Assembly: GCA_950097015.1 (NCBI GenBank) | Contig: CATNEN010000038.1 | Location: 14,626,001 to 14,690,000 of the forward strand | DNA length: 64,000 bases | Origin: Macrostomum hystrix | Taxonomy: Eukaryota; Platyhelminthes; Macrostomidae | Direction: 5' to 3' | Part shown: positions 52,848 through 64,000 of the stretch, one piece after another | Numbering within the stretch: position 1 is the stretch's first letter | How the letters are laid out: each line of letters begins with the position of its first letter | Notes under the pieces: model-generated | What the model was told of the DNA's origin: nothing | What the model saw: only the letters and a program-made list of their open reading frames with translations | Database searches by the model: none | Translations under genes and position numbers: made by a program

Positions 52848-53172
52848 AGTTTCAGTAGAGAGTGGAGTGCGTTTCAGTAGGGAGCGGAATGAAAAATAGT
52901 AGGGAGCGGAATGAAAAATAGTAGAGAGTGGAATGAAAAATAGTAGGGAGCGGAATGAATAATAGTATAGAGAGCGGAATGAAAAATAGTAGAGAGTGGA
53001 ATGAAAAATAGTAGGGAGCGGAATGAATAATAGTATAGAGAGCGGAATGAAAAATAGTAGAGAGTGGAATGAAAAATAGTAGGGAGCGGAATGAATAATA
53101 GTAGGGAGCGGAATGAAAAAGAGTAGGGAGCGGAATGAAAAATAGTAGGGAGCGGAATGAAAAATAGTAGAG
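52848..53172. repeat. 22-bp minisatellite
   Basis: About 15 copies of GTAGGGAGCGGAATGAAAAA(TA), alternating with GTAGAGAGTGGAATG and ATAGTATAGAGAGC variants. It begins about 50 bp upstream (in gene orientation) of the Ig-1 exon acceptor. Confidence 0.93.
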
Positions 53173-54090
53173 AGCCTGACCAGTTAAGAAGCAAAAGTTG
53201 AAAAGCGATGAACGGAAGTCGAAAGGTTCAGTCGAGTTGTAATTTATTCTAAATGGCAATATTCCGAATAATTCTCAAGCAACAGAGAGCCTTTTCATGT
53301 AAGTGATTCCTTCGGATCTCCCAAGAGTAATCACTTATGCCAGAGGCAGTTGTAGAGCATATTCTACACCCGGTCCACTTATTCGGCTAAAGAAGCCTTT
53401 CAAAAAGGAACGGAACAAATTGAGGAAGAAGGCCAGTAGAAGAGAGCAGAGAGGCGAATGCATCACAGCGGTTAGGAAGTGGCGAATTCCCCGGCGTGAT
53501 TTCATTAATCGCGTCCAAGCCTAAAGCAACCAAATAGAGAATGAGAGAGCGAGAAATATGATTTTCCTACTCTACTCAAGAGAGAGAAAACTCAGCGACT
53601 AGAAAAAGAGAAAGAGAGAGTGAGAGAGAGAGACGGATCCTAACACAATTTCCTGGCCCTATATTATACACCCAAAACTCGATCTGACACCGCCAAGGTA
53701 CGGATAATACACGCAGCCATAGCCATACTGTATACTTACTCACTGCTTTAGTTAATAGTCTAGCAGGAGGCTGGGGGCATCATCAACAAGACGGATGACT
53801 TTGGGAGAGTGTGTATAAGTGTTTATGACACGCACACACACACTGTATTGCGAATAAAAGTTGACTCACACACTAAGCAGTCTAGTAAGATTACTTTCAT
53901 GCTGATCCGGGACTCAGTGACTCAAAAATGACTGTAAGACGATGCGGTTAACTAGATCAGCGAACTGAAGAAAGTCAGCAAAGGGGGATTGATGCGACAG
54001 GGGTTGACACTGAGAAACATAGATGGCAAATATGACACATTTAGTCGCTTCACTAACTGTCTTCTTTGACTACTGCTTACAATAGCCTAA
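53173..54090. other. Non-coding stretch upstream of the first recognised receptor exon
   Basis: It includes a GA-rich tract at about 53595-53632 and a CA run near 53833-53845. The 73-codon plus frame at 53303-53524 (Lys/Arg-rich) has no recognisable domain. No receptor exon was found. Confidence 0.35.
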
Positions 54091-54091
54091 T

Positions 54092-54412
54092 CTTCCCTAT
54101 CATATTCTAATCTTCCCTAACATATTCTAATCTTCCCTAACATCTTCTAATCTTCCCTATCATATTCTAATCTTCCCTATCATATTCTAATTTTCCCTAT
54201 CATATTCTAATCTTACCTATCATATTCTAACCTTCCCTATCATATTCTAATTTTCCCTATCATATTCTAATCTTCCCTATCATATTCTAATCTTCCCTAT
54301 CATATTCTAATTTTCCCTACATTCTTCTAATCTTCCCTACCATCTTCTAATATTCCTACCATCTTCTAATCCTCCCTACATTCTTCTAATCTTCCCTACC
54401 ATCTTATAATCG
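54092..54412. repeat. 20-bp minisatellite
   Basis: About 16 copies of TCTTCCCTATCATATTCTAA with CATCTTCTAA and ACATTCTTCTAA variants towards the right edge. Confidence 0.94.
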
Positions 54413-55489
54413 TTTTTTCTTTCCTCCAAATATCTTTTCTAACCTTTTTCATTGTCCATATCTGTCCATTATTTTTCAAGCAACCAAAAAGCACAACAGT
54501 AACATTGGCGCCGTTTTTTGTCGAACAGCCACTCCTAAAAAACCACACTGACTCATCAACTGACCCGAACGACCAGAATCGGGGCAAAGTGGTCATTTCT
54601 CATTCTCGAACATATCTATACATCTATCTATTCATCATCCCTAAATCCCGGACATCTTCCTAGGCGCCCTGCTATATGTTTCGCATCGTTTCTTTTTATT
54701 CTCAGATCCGAATGATCAGATTCAACCCCATTCAATTGGACAAAAACACTTGTCCTTCGTGTCAAAACACTGATTTGAAAATGCCGACCAGATACCAGAT
54801 ATAAAGCAGGGAGAATTATGCATTTTAACGAGATCCCAAACGGGATTTGAATTTCTGGCGCGGGAATGAATTCGCGATGAATTATTATTTTCGATTAATC
54901 CCAAAATTTGGAGATTGAGAAAGGAAAGGAGCTTAGAAAATACTATTTTATACCAATATAATATAATACTGCTTTCTATTCTATGAAAATTCGCGCTAAA
55001 AGCCAAGAAAGCGAGAGAAAAAGCCTAAAGAAATGAGAAACCAGTACAGACTTGATGTCAGTAAGCAAGTCGACTTCTTCGAAACACATTTAATTTATGA
55101 CCACGTGACGGCAAAAAAGTCAAGTAAAAGTGCACTGAAAGCCAACGTTTTGAGCTGTTCACACCGTTGCTTCTGGTACTACGAGTATGTAAAAAATAAG
55201 TACATTTTAGAATATCGAAAAGTGCTACGAGCTAAAAGATAGTGTATTTTATTATGCTTTTCTAACAAGTCTTTGCTACCTTGTTTAATAACTGAAGCTC
55301 GATTACTGATTGAGAATGGTAGCGAGAAGGTAGAGAGAAAAGTACACAGAAAGCTACGTACGAGGAAAAAATGGTATAGACAGAAAGGTAGATAAAAAAT
55401 TAGACATATATAGTAGAGAGAATGATAGATAGACAGGTAAAAGAGAATAGGGATAGAAAAATGGAAAGGATAGGAGACAAAAGGTAGAG
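54413..55489. other. Unique sequence, nothing recognised
   Basis: No supported exon. The small frames at 54396-54596, 54722-55006 and 55033-55242 lack domains. Confidence 0.35.
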
Positions 55490-55850
55490 ATAATAGCAGA
55501 AAAAAGGTAGACGGACTGGTAGACAAAATGGAAGACGGACTGGTAGAAAACATGGTAGACAGAATGGAAGATAAAGGTAGACAGAATGGAAGATAAAGGT
55601 AGACAGATTGGAAGAGAAAAGGTAGACAGACTGGAAGACAAAAGGTAGACAGATTGGAAGAGAAAAGGTAGACAGACTGGTAGACAAAAGGTAAACAGAT
55701 TGGAAGAGAAAAGGTAGACAGATTGGAAGACAAAACGTTAGACAGAATGGAAGAGAAAAGGTAGATAGGCTGGTAGACAAAAGGTAGACAGATTGGTAGA
55801 TAAAAGGTAGACAGAATGGTAGACAAAAGTGTAGATATAATGGTAGACAC
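55490..55850. repeat. Degenerate purine-rich repeat (GGTAGACAGATTGGAAGA)
   Basis: About 18-20 diverged units of 18-25 bp built from AAAAGGTAGACAGATTGGAA. Minus frames of 226, 155 and 95 codons (STFSLPICLPF-like) are repeat artefacts. Confidence 0.85.
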
Positions 55851-57158
55851 AAATGGCAAGAATGCACTTATTATTTAATTTGCAAAGCAACGAAAATTGT
55901 CAGCAGCTTTAAGTAGAGAAACAATCTAGTCTAACGTGTTCCCTCCGTAAGAAGGGAAGTGCTGTTCAGCTAGGGAAAGATTAAATTGGCTCCTCACGTG
56001 CCCCAGGGCGATGGGGGCGGGGATGGGACACGAGATGACGTCCATCATTTGGGAGTGGAGAGTTAATTAGGATGGGTTAGGCCCTTTAGGCGGAGGCTAA
56101 GAGGAAAATTGGCTTTTAGAGGAATCCCCTTTAGGCCAGCGGAGTCAGAATTATACTTTATTACATGATGAAGGATATCTGCATGCACACACATATAAGT
56201 GACTAGATGACTGCCCAGGTCGAGTGATGCGCGTCTGATCATGGAAGCCTTAACAAGCTGCCTAACTAGGATATAAAGCGAGAGGCCTTATAATAAAATA
56301 ACTAAACGAATGATAGGAAGAAGACAGAGGAGATGGACGAGAATTGCTGCGACAATTCGAGATAAAATTGGGGAGGGGGAGAATAGAAAAAATAACTTAG
56401 GCAGAGATATGGGTGAGATTAAAAGAAAGGGGTAGATAAAAGGGGAGGAATATAGATAGAAGGGGGTAGATAGAAGGGGGTAGATTGAAGGGGTAGATAG
56501 AAGGGGGTAGATAGAACGGGGTAGACATATGGGGTAGATAGAAACGCGTAGATAGAATGGGGTAGATAGAAGGCCATAGACAGAAGGGATATATAGAAGA
56601 GGTAGATAGAAACGGTAGAGAGAAGAGAAGTAGACTAATCAGGATATTAAAGCTAGGAGGTAATAAAATAGCTAGATAATAAGGTAGACAGAATTTATCC
56701 CAATGCAGGATAGATTCCTAACTAATTCAATTAATTGAATGTCGATTCTTGTCGAGAAACTTGTCAATAATAATTATTCATAAACTGATAACTCAGTCAG
56801 TCAAAGATTCTGAACCTGTCAATCTAAACAATGGACTAGAACGAAGGGGTTGGCATGGCACATCCTGGACGGGGGATTAAAAAAATATGGCACTCACATT
56901 CCTAGGACTTTGCTCCGAGATTTAGAAATCTGAGTTATGCCACTGATAGATTAAGGTACCTGCCTGACAGCCTGCCGGGTGTCTGCTTTCATTGAAAAAT
57001 CATGTTAACTTGGTTAAGAATATCAATTAAAACAGAATAATAACATAATTACTCGTAATAATTGACATCTTGTTAATAGTGCACTCAAAACAATTGTCAG
57101 TGTAGCCTATTGATGCATCATTACGAAACTGTTCTATCCTTTCATTGCTATGCTTTCC
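55851..57158. other. Unique sequence with a short GGGGTAGATAGAAG repeat
   Basis: A degenerate 14-16 bp repeat of GGGGTAGATAGAAG lies at about 56425-56615. No gene is seen in the rest. Confidence 0.5.
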
Positions 57159-57870
57159 CTCTACCCCAATTGATTCTTCTACCCCTGTATCCTCTACCCC
57201 AATTTATTCTTCTACTCCTGTATCCTCAACCCCAACTGATTCTTCTACCCCTGTATCCTCTACCCCAATTGATTCTTCTACCCCTGTATCCTCTACCCCA
57301 ATTTATTCTTCTACTCCTGTATCCTCAACCCCAACTGATTCTTCTACCCCTGTATCCTCTACCCCAATTGATTCTTCTACCCCTGTATCCTCTACCCCAA
57401 TTGATTCTTCTACCCCTGTATCTTCTACCCCAATTGATTCTTCTACTCCTGTATCTTCTATCCCAATTGATTCTTCAACCCCTGTATCCTCAACCCCAAT
57501 TGATTCTTCTACCCCTGTATCTTCTACCTCAATTGATTCTTCTACCCCTGTATCTTCTACCTCAATTGATTCTTCTACCCCTGTATCCTCTACCTCAATT
57601 GATTCTTCTACCCCTGTATCTTCTACCTCAATTGATTCTTCTACCCCTGTATCTTCTACCTCAATTGATTCTTCTACCCCTGTATCCTCTACCCCAATTG
57701 ATTCTTCTACCCCTGTATCCTCTACCCCATTGATTCTTCTACCCCTGTATCCTCTACCCCAAAGAATTCTTCTACCCCTGTATCCTCTACCCCAAAGAAT
57801 TCTTCTACCCCTGTATCCTCTACCCCAAAGAATTCTTCTACCCCTGTATCCTCTACCCTCTGATTCTTAT
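57159..57870. repeat. 33-bp minisatellite with a stop-free frame
   Basis: About 21 copies of a 33-bp unit: GATTCTTCTACCCCTGTATC then CTCTACCCCAATT. A 249-codon plus frame encodes an SSTPVSSTPID 11-residue repeat, with a second 207-codon frame. It looks mucin-like, but there is no signal peptide, no good start context and no flanking exon, so I annotate it as a repeat. Confidence 0.92.
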
Positions 57871-58399
57871 AACCGTGCAAAATCTAGCCTTTGATTTCTC
57901 AGTGAAAGACAGATGGACAAAGACACGAAGAAGAAAAAGTTAAAATATTTAAAACACATCTAGAGCTTTCCTAAAAAACAAAATGAAAAATGAGCGACTG
58001 CACTTGAAGCAACCGTGATGACTCGCCTAGCAACTAGGTGTCAGTTCATTTGGCAGGTGGCGATCAGTGCAACACACAGGCATATATAAGTCTTTCAAGA
58101 GGTGAAACAAGTGCCTGGCAGCCTGTAGTGTTCCATTCACACAATCAGCTAAAACTAATAACTAAATAGTAGCAACCGGGCATAGCTACTCGTAACACGG
58201 GCCGACACACTTGATTTTTGAATGCGCCTGACAGGAATGAAAGAATTTGGAAGGCAAGAAAACAGTAGACTCGAGCGGAAGCGGGCAGTTTAAAATAATC
58301 CACACTTATAGGGTGGGAAACAGTTGACACATGGAGGTTAGAAGGTTAAATATAAAACATCGTTCAGACGGGCGGAAAAAATAAAGGCTGAGTGCGAAG
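57871..58399. other. Unique sequence, nothing recognised
   Basis: Spacer between two repeat tracts. The 61-codon minus frame at 58145-58330 shows no domain or splice context. Confidence 0.35.
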
Positions 58400-58770
58400 A
58401 GAGGGAAGAGGAATAAGAGAGGGGAAAAATATTAAAATAGGGGAAGAGGAAGAAGGGAGAGGAAGAGGAAGAGAGGAGGGGAAGAGGAAGCATGGAGGTA
58501 AAGAAGAAGCAGGGACGGGAAGAGGAAGAGAGGAGGGGAAGAGGAAGCATGGAGGTAAAGAAGAAGCAGGGACGGGAAGAGGAAGAGAGGAGGGGAAGAG
58601 AAAAAGAGGAGTGGAAGAGAAAGCAGGGAGTCGAAGAGAAAGCAGGGAGGGGAAGAGGAAGCAGGGAGGGGAAGAGGAAGAGAGGAGGGGAAGAGGAAGA
58701 GAGGAGGGGAAGAGGAAGAGAGGAGGGGAAGAGGAAGAGAGGAGGGAAAGAGGAAGAATAGAGGAAATCG
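58400..58770. repeat. GA-rich repeat (GGAAGAGGAAGAGAGGAGGG)
   Basis: A polypurine tract of about 370 bp composed of 17-20 bp GGAAGAGGAAGAGAGGAGGG units and a 54-bp duplicated segment containing AAGCATGGAGGTAAAGAAGA. Polypurine strands of this length can form triplex DNA. Confidence 0.9.
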
Positions 58771-59274
58771 GATTAAGTGACAGAGCCAGGAGACAGAATA
58801 AAACGGCAAGATGCGCAATATGAAACAAGCCGCGGTCGAGACTTGGGCCCCCCATAGAGTCAAGCAAGGTAGACCTGCGGTCAGCCCATAAAATTCCATT
58901 TTTTGCTGAACACAGCGGCCTGAAACTCTTTTCATTTCTCAGGCGGTGGTCTTTTGAAATCGCGGAAAAAAACGCTTTCATTGTTTTAGTTTTAAGCTAC
59001 CCGGGGGGTCGGGTTAGTGCGTAAACACAGACCTAGCAGTCAGTTGTAGCTGTGCCAAAGCGAACACGAGGGACCACTTTGCATTTAATCAACCATCCCG
59101 CCAGATTCTCTTGAGTCACGCTGTTTTTCTGTCTTAAGAATTGAAATATTGTTGCGAAAATAGCTAGTCTAGTCCTCCAGAGAGTATTGCCTTAAGATAG
59201 TTGCACGATATAGAAAAAAACAAAGTCAAAAAATAAGAAAAACAGGGGAAAACAGATGGGGAAAAGAAACAGCG
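58771..59274. other. Unique sequence, nothing recognised
   Basis: No exon or RNA gene identified. Confidence 0.35.
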
Positions 59275-59640
59275 AAGAAGGGGAAGAGAGATGAGGAAGA
59301 AAGGGAAGAGAGATGAGGAAGAAAGGGAAGAGAGATGAAGAGGAAGGGGAACGGAGATGAGGAAGAAAGGGAAGAGAGATGAGGAAGAAGGGGAAGAGAG
59401 ATAGGGAGGAAGGTGAACGGAGATAAGGAAGAAGGGGAAGAAAGATGAGGAAGAAGGGGAAGAGAGATGAGGAAGAAGGGGAAGAGAGATGGGGAGGAAG
59501 GGGAACGGAGATGAGGAAGAAGGGGAAGAGAGATGAGGAAGAAGGGGAAGAGAGATGAGGAAGAAGGGGAAGAAAGATGAGGAAGAAAGGGAAGAGAGAT
59601 GAGGAAGAAGGGGAAGAGAGATGGGGCAGAAGGGGAAGAA
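59275..59640. repeat. 22-bp purine-rich minisatellite
   Basis: About 16 copies of GATGAGGAAGAAGGGGAAGAGA with GGGGAGGAAGG and AACGGA variants. Minus frames up to 199 codons are artefacts. Confidence 0.93.
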
Positions 59641-59734
59641 TGTAGGGGAGATATGGGAAGGAGGACACAGATAAGCCGAAGACAATAAGGTACAGAGCAG
59701 ATTAGCAAGAAGCATTTCAAAAAGCGGAAGTTTA

Positions 59735-59761
59735 GGCAGCAGCAGCAGCAGCAGCAGCAGC
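59735..59761. repeat. CAG/CTG microsatellite, about nine repeats
   Basis: An uninterrupted run of CAG on the plus strand. On the minus strand it gives a start-like ATG followed by eight Leu codons, but no splice donor or downstream domain supports a signal-peptide exon. Confidence 0.9.
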
Positions 59762-59764
59762 ATC

Positions 59765-60618
59765 TGTTAGTAGAAACAAAAACAATAGTTAAAAAACTGG
59801 CTTTCCATTCTAAACCAAATAAAAGCTTTTTTCTTCAATAAAGAACACAAAAAATGTAAAGTAACTTCCCCAGTGCCGACAAAAATTATGCGGATGGACA
59901 GACGGACAGGCATCCGTCAGAGCCACGCTGATTTTGTAGCAAGTCAGGCATTCGGGTTGAAGGGGTTAGCAAATGCACAGTTGACCTACAGCTCCGTGTC
60001 TGACCCGACACAGTTTAAGAAAACCCTGCAGCCTCGCCACAGAAACATTATTTTTCAGCTAGTAAAGACTAAATACTGCAGTTGAAAACACTAGACAGAA
60101 GATTATGACCGAGGAAAAGACAGTCAAGTTCAGATAAAACCGACTGCAAAAAGCGATGCTAAAAAAAGTAAAAAGAAAAAAGAAAGAAGCGAATTGACCC
60201 GATTGCGTAACAGAAAAATATAACCGACTTAGCGACTCGCTGACTGCATTCGATGCATTGGAAAATCAAGAGGACTTTAGATCCTCATTTCAAATGGATT
60301 CAGGAACAAACCCTGACTACCCCTATGGCTGATTGGGTAATCTATTTTGTTGCTATCTAACTAAAGCCGACTAATTCTAGGAAATGTCTCTCCATTTTAA
60401 GTGCTCAATTTTTTTTCGGCTCGCTTTCTGTCTCCAAACCATCTCTCTCTCTCTTTTAATTGCCTAGCGACCGTTGCCTAGTTGACACTAAAAATTTGAG
60501 CTAAAAACATGTATTTAACGCACGAAGCTTTAGTCAGATGTTTTCGTCTTGCCGGACAATTATAACTCTGACAGGGCACATGATAAGGGAGAGAAAAGAA
60601 TAAGGGGGGTAGATAGAG
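59765..60618. other. Unique sequence, nothing recognised
   Basis: No supported gene. The 70-codon plus frame at 59873-60085 is featureless. Confidence 0.35.
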
Positions 60619-61072
60619 GATCAGGGAGGAAGGTTCAGGATCTGGGAAAAGGGGAGAGAATCTGGTAGGAGGGTAGAGGTTCTGGGAGGAGGGGAGAGGA
60701 TCAGGGAGGAGGGTAGAGGATCGGGGAGAAGGGGAGAGGATCAGGGAGGAGGGTAGATGATCTGGGAGGAGGGTAGAGGATCTGGGAGGAGGGAGAGGAT
60801 CTGGGAGGAGGGTAGAGGATCTGGGAGGAGGGTAGAGGATCTGGGAGGAGGGGAGAGGATCTGGGAGGAGGGGAGAGGATCAGGGAGGAGGGCAGAGGAT
60901 CTGGGAGGAGGGTAGAGGATCTGGGAGGAGGGTAGAGGATCTGGGAGGAGGGGAGAGGATCAGGGAGGAGGGGAGAGGATCTGGGAGGAGGGTAGAGGAT
61001 CTGGGAGGAGGGTAGAGGATCTGGGAGGAGGGGAGAGGATCAGGGAGGATGGGAGAGGATCTGGGAGGAGGA
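60619..61072. repeat. 20-bp purine-rich minisatellite
   Basis: About 22 copies of GGATCTGGGAGGAGGGTAGA with CAGGGAGG and GGGGAGA variants. G-runs of three are spaced closely enough for G-quadruplex formation on the plus strand. Confidence 0.95.
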
Positions 61073-61690
61073 TCAGCAAATTTTTAGAGGGATCTTGGTT
61101 GATGGGATCTTTGGGTTGGATAGCTGTCCAATTTAAGGATGTGGGAGTGATCCTTGGCAGCAGTGAGGATAATTTGTTGGAGGCTGACAAACCTCATGGC
61201 GGAAAACAATCTTCAGCATACGATTGCTTGGATGAAGCAGGTAATTTGATCCAGCTTGCCAATGAAAAAAACATGCCAATGAAAAAAGGCAAAATTATAA
61301 ACTCTATTTGGCACAGATGGGAGCGGCGCGCCATTGCACAGGGGTGGGTCAGGGGAAAACACGGCAAGAGAGCAATAGAGGAACAGTTGCTGACAGGCAG
61401 TCCTGACTCCAGACAGCGTGTGCGCTGGAATTTCTAATTGCGAACTGATTTGGCGGTGTGGGGGGGTGGCTGCGCTAGTAGATCAGATAGGAAAAATGGC
61501 TGCGATTTTTTTACCTAGGGAAGAAAGTTCACTAGATTCTGGACGGCAATGTCCCAGTTGGCGGGAATCGGAAAAGTTTTAGGCATTATGCTTGGGAGCT
61601 AAAGATGGGATAATGTCTCAATGAGGAAAGCAAGGGAATTGAAATCTAAGATTTGGAGGGAAGGAGACGGAGAGAAGTATTATAGAGGAT
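61073..61690 (+). other. Unclassified 112-codon frame and unique sequence
   Basis: A plus frame at 61099-61437 starts MMGSLGWIAVQFKDVGVILG and ends with a basic segment (WHRWERRAIAQGWVRGKHGK). It is non-repetitive and compositionally balanced, so it might be an exon or a decayed mobile-element fragment. I recognise no domain and see no convincing splice sites. Confidence 0.2.
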
Positions 61691-61915
61691 AGACGTAGGA
61701 GAAGAGAGGATAGAGAGAAGAGAGAAGAGGATAGAGATAGAACAGTGGAAATAGGAGAGATAGAACAGTGGAAATAGGAGAGATAGAACAGTGGAAATAG
61801 GAGAGATAGAAAAGGGGAAATAGGAGAAATGGAACAGAATAGAGATGACCGATAAAACGGAATAGAGAGGAGAGATATAACAAAATAGAGAGGAGAGATA
61901 GAACAGGGTAAAATT
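61691..61915. repeat. Degenerate GAGATAGAACAGTGGAAATA repeat
   Basis: A purine-rich tract with about three clean 23-bp units (GGAGAGATAGAACAGTGGAA) and more diverged neighbours. Confidence 0.75.
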
Positions 61916-62499
61916 GTTTTATTAGAATGTAAAACACAGAAAAGAATAGATGACAAAGTAGGATATACCTGAAATCTGTGACTGCTCAAACAGACCCAGC
62001 ATGGTTCGCCCAGGTCATTGTGGATCAGATAAAGTCAGATTATAGAAACCAGATTACGGTATTTGAGAGGCTCAATGACATTAATGCCCTTTGCAACACA
62101 GGGGGGCAACGATTTAACCGGTAGAATCTCGAGTGACTCACGAATTTTTTTTCCAAAGCCTAAAAACAGAATGGCGCGTTAGAAATAGGGGCGATGATTT
62201 TTTATAAAAATGAATAAATGGCTTTTAAAATAGGCAATTTTTGTTTAAAACACATCGGGGAGAAAACCAGTGAGAGAAGATTTGTCACGAACTGGCATTT
62301 TGCAAGGAAACGTACTAACCTACAACTGGGTAGAAAAAAATGGATTGGACTTTATAGACTATTAATGATCAAATTTAATTGTTGCGCGTTGTTATTGGTT
62401 TTATATAGGGACTAAAGTGACGATTAGCTTGTGATGGTCAGAAAAATATGAAATTAATTAACAATTTATTAGATTAGTAGAATTTTTTAAAGCCTAACT
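61916..62499. other. Unique sequence, nothing recognised
   Basis: No supported gene; 62218-62415 is a short featureless frame. Confidence 0.35.
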
Positions 62500-63812
62500 G
62501 GTTGATAGGCTTGAAGGATTGATTGGATTAATGGATTGGCTTGAAGGATTGATTGGATTAATGGATTGGCTTGAAGGATTGATTGGATTAATGGATAGGC
62601 TTGAAGGATTGATTTGATTAATAGATAGGCTTGAAGGATTGATTGGATTAATGGATTGGCTTGAAGGATTGATTGGATTGATTGATAGGCTTGAAGAATT
62701 GATTGGATTAATGGATTGGCTTGAAGGATTGATTGGATTGATTGATAGGCTTGAAGGATTGATTGGATTAATGGATTGGCTTGAAGGATTGATTGGATTA
62801 ATGGATTGGCTTGAAGGATTGATTGGATTAATGGATAGGCTTGAAGGATTGATTGGATTGATTGATAGGCTTGAAGGATTGATTGGATTAATGGATAGGC
62901 TTGAAGGATTGATTGGATTGATTGATAGGCTTGAAGGATTGATTGGATTAATGGATTGGCTTGAAGGATTGATTGGATTAATGGATTGGCTTGAAGGATT
63001 GATTGGATTAATGGATAGGCTTGAAGGATTGATTGGATTGATTGATAGGCTTGAAGGATTGATTGGATTAATGGATAGGCTTGAAGGATTGATTGGATTG
63101 ATTGATAGGCTTGAAGGATTGATTGGATTAATGGATTGGCTTGAAGGATTGATTGGATTAATGGATAGGCTTGAAGGATTGATTGGATTAATGGATAGGC
63201 TTGAAGGATTGATTGGATTGATTGATAGGCTTGAAGGATTGATTGGATTAATGGATTGGCTTGAAGGATTGATTGGATTAATGGATAGGCTTGAAGGATT
63301 GATTGGATTGATTGATAGGCTTGAAGGATTGATTGGATTGATTGATAGGCTTGAAGGATTGATTGGATTAATGGATTGGCTTGAAGGATTGATTGGATTA
63401 ATGGATTGGCTTGAAGGATTGATTGGATTAATGGATAGGCTTGAAGGATTGATTTGATTAATAGATAGGCTTGAAGGATTGATTGGATTAATGGATTGGC
63501 TTGAAGGATTGATTGGATTAATGGATAGGCTTGAAGGATTGATTGGATTAATGGATAGGCTTGAAGTATTGATTGGATTAATGGATTGGCTTGAAGGATT
63601 GATTTGATTGATTGATAAGCTTGAAGGATTGATTGGATTGATTGATAGGCTTGAAGGATTGATTGGATTAATGGATTGGCTTGAAGGATTGATTGGATTA
63701 ATGGATAGGCTTGAAGGATTGATTGGATTAATGGATTGGCTTGAAGGATTGATTTGATTGATTGATAAGCTTGAAGGATTGATTGGATTGATTGATAGGT
63801 TTGAATGTGTGA
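62500..63812. repeat. 30-bp minisatellite with two alternating unit types
   Basis: About 43 exact-length copies of a 30-bp unit, AGGCTTGAAGGATTGATTGG plus ATTAATGGAT or ATTGATTGAT. Units fall into discrete types that recur in the same order over several hundred bases (compare 62821-62940 with 63001-63120), showing duplication of multi-unit blocks. Frames of 453 (minus, SINPINPSSL) and 272 codons (plus) are artefacts. Confidence 0.97.
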
Positions 63813-64000
63813 TTAGAATAAACGATTGTTTAAAATATTGACTGTGTTGATGCATAGGTCTGCAAGAGTAATTTGGCTTGATGAATGAATAGGAAAATCA
63901 GCTATCTTTGAGTATCTTTGAGTTTGATCTTAAAGTCTGATCTCTAGACACTACTAAGACAGTCCGAAACACAGCGACAGAACACCTTTGCAGATAATTG

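Noticed and set aside
59164-59763. Signal-peptide exon (Met plus poly-Leu) of the minus-strand receptor
   Set aside because: The leucines come from a CAG/CTG microsatellite, the frame continues into a purine-rich array, and no phase-1 donor or domain follows.
61099-61437. Independent gene of 112 codons
   Set aside because: Balanced composition but no domain, start context or splice signal; kept only as a low-confidence note in the features.

Overview
This window is eukaryotic and looks like nuclear DNA of an invertebrate animal. The genes are split by introns with GT/AG borders. One gene encodes an immunoglobulin/fibronectin-III transmembrane receptor whose introns are almost all phase 1. 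tRNA-derived SINEs and hAT-type MITEs are scattered through it. I cannot fix the phylum; a spiralian (flatworm, mollusc, annelid, bryozoan or similar) is a guess. Exon models below are my own reading of splice signals and reading-frame phase, with no transcript support.

Layout. (1) 1.97-17.86 kb, plus strand: a sperm-protein-17/CABYR-like gene with an RIIa (PKA-anchor type) domain in its first exon and an IQ calmodulin-binding motif near the end. Its large first intron holds five tandem arrays, two of them of the same 26-bp monomer. A second coding exon opens with its own ATG at 15890 and appears to be an alternative first exon. A 65-bp array starts 6 bases after the stop codon. (2) 23.51-36.61 kb, plus strand: a seven-exon gene with two IQ-like motifs, each preceded by an acidic DIDLNDP box (resembling invertebrate neuromodulin/igloo proteins). 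It has a very long acidic repetitive exon of 1547 codons built from 11-residue repeats, then heptads, then 11-residue repeats. (3) 40.25-52.80 kb, minus strand: at least 13 exons of a cell-surface receptor with five Ig domains, two FN3 domains, one membrane span and a Gln/Pro-rich cytoplasmic tail. The 5' end with the signal peptide was not found. Genes 2 and 3 are convergent, separated by about 3.6 kb of AT-rich DNA and a hAT MITE. (4) 53-64 kb: mostly tandem arrays and purine-rich repeats without a recognisable gene. It may be the 5' intron or flank of gene 3.

The most striking property is minisatellite density. More than 20 separate arrays with monomers of 14-65 bp cover roughly 18-19 kb of non-coding sequence, plus about 3.7 kb of coding repeats. 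Most arrays have their own monomer and many occupy an intron. Two hAT MITEs carry 16-bp tandem arrays, and one of those monomers recurs 18 kb away in another gene's intron, so some arrays appear linked to transposons. Almost all very long open frames in the window (for example 869, 788 and 679 codons) are by-products of arrays that lack stop codons.
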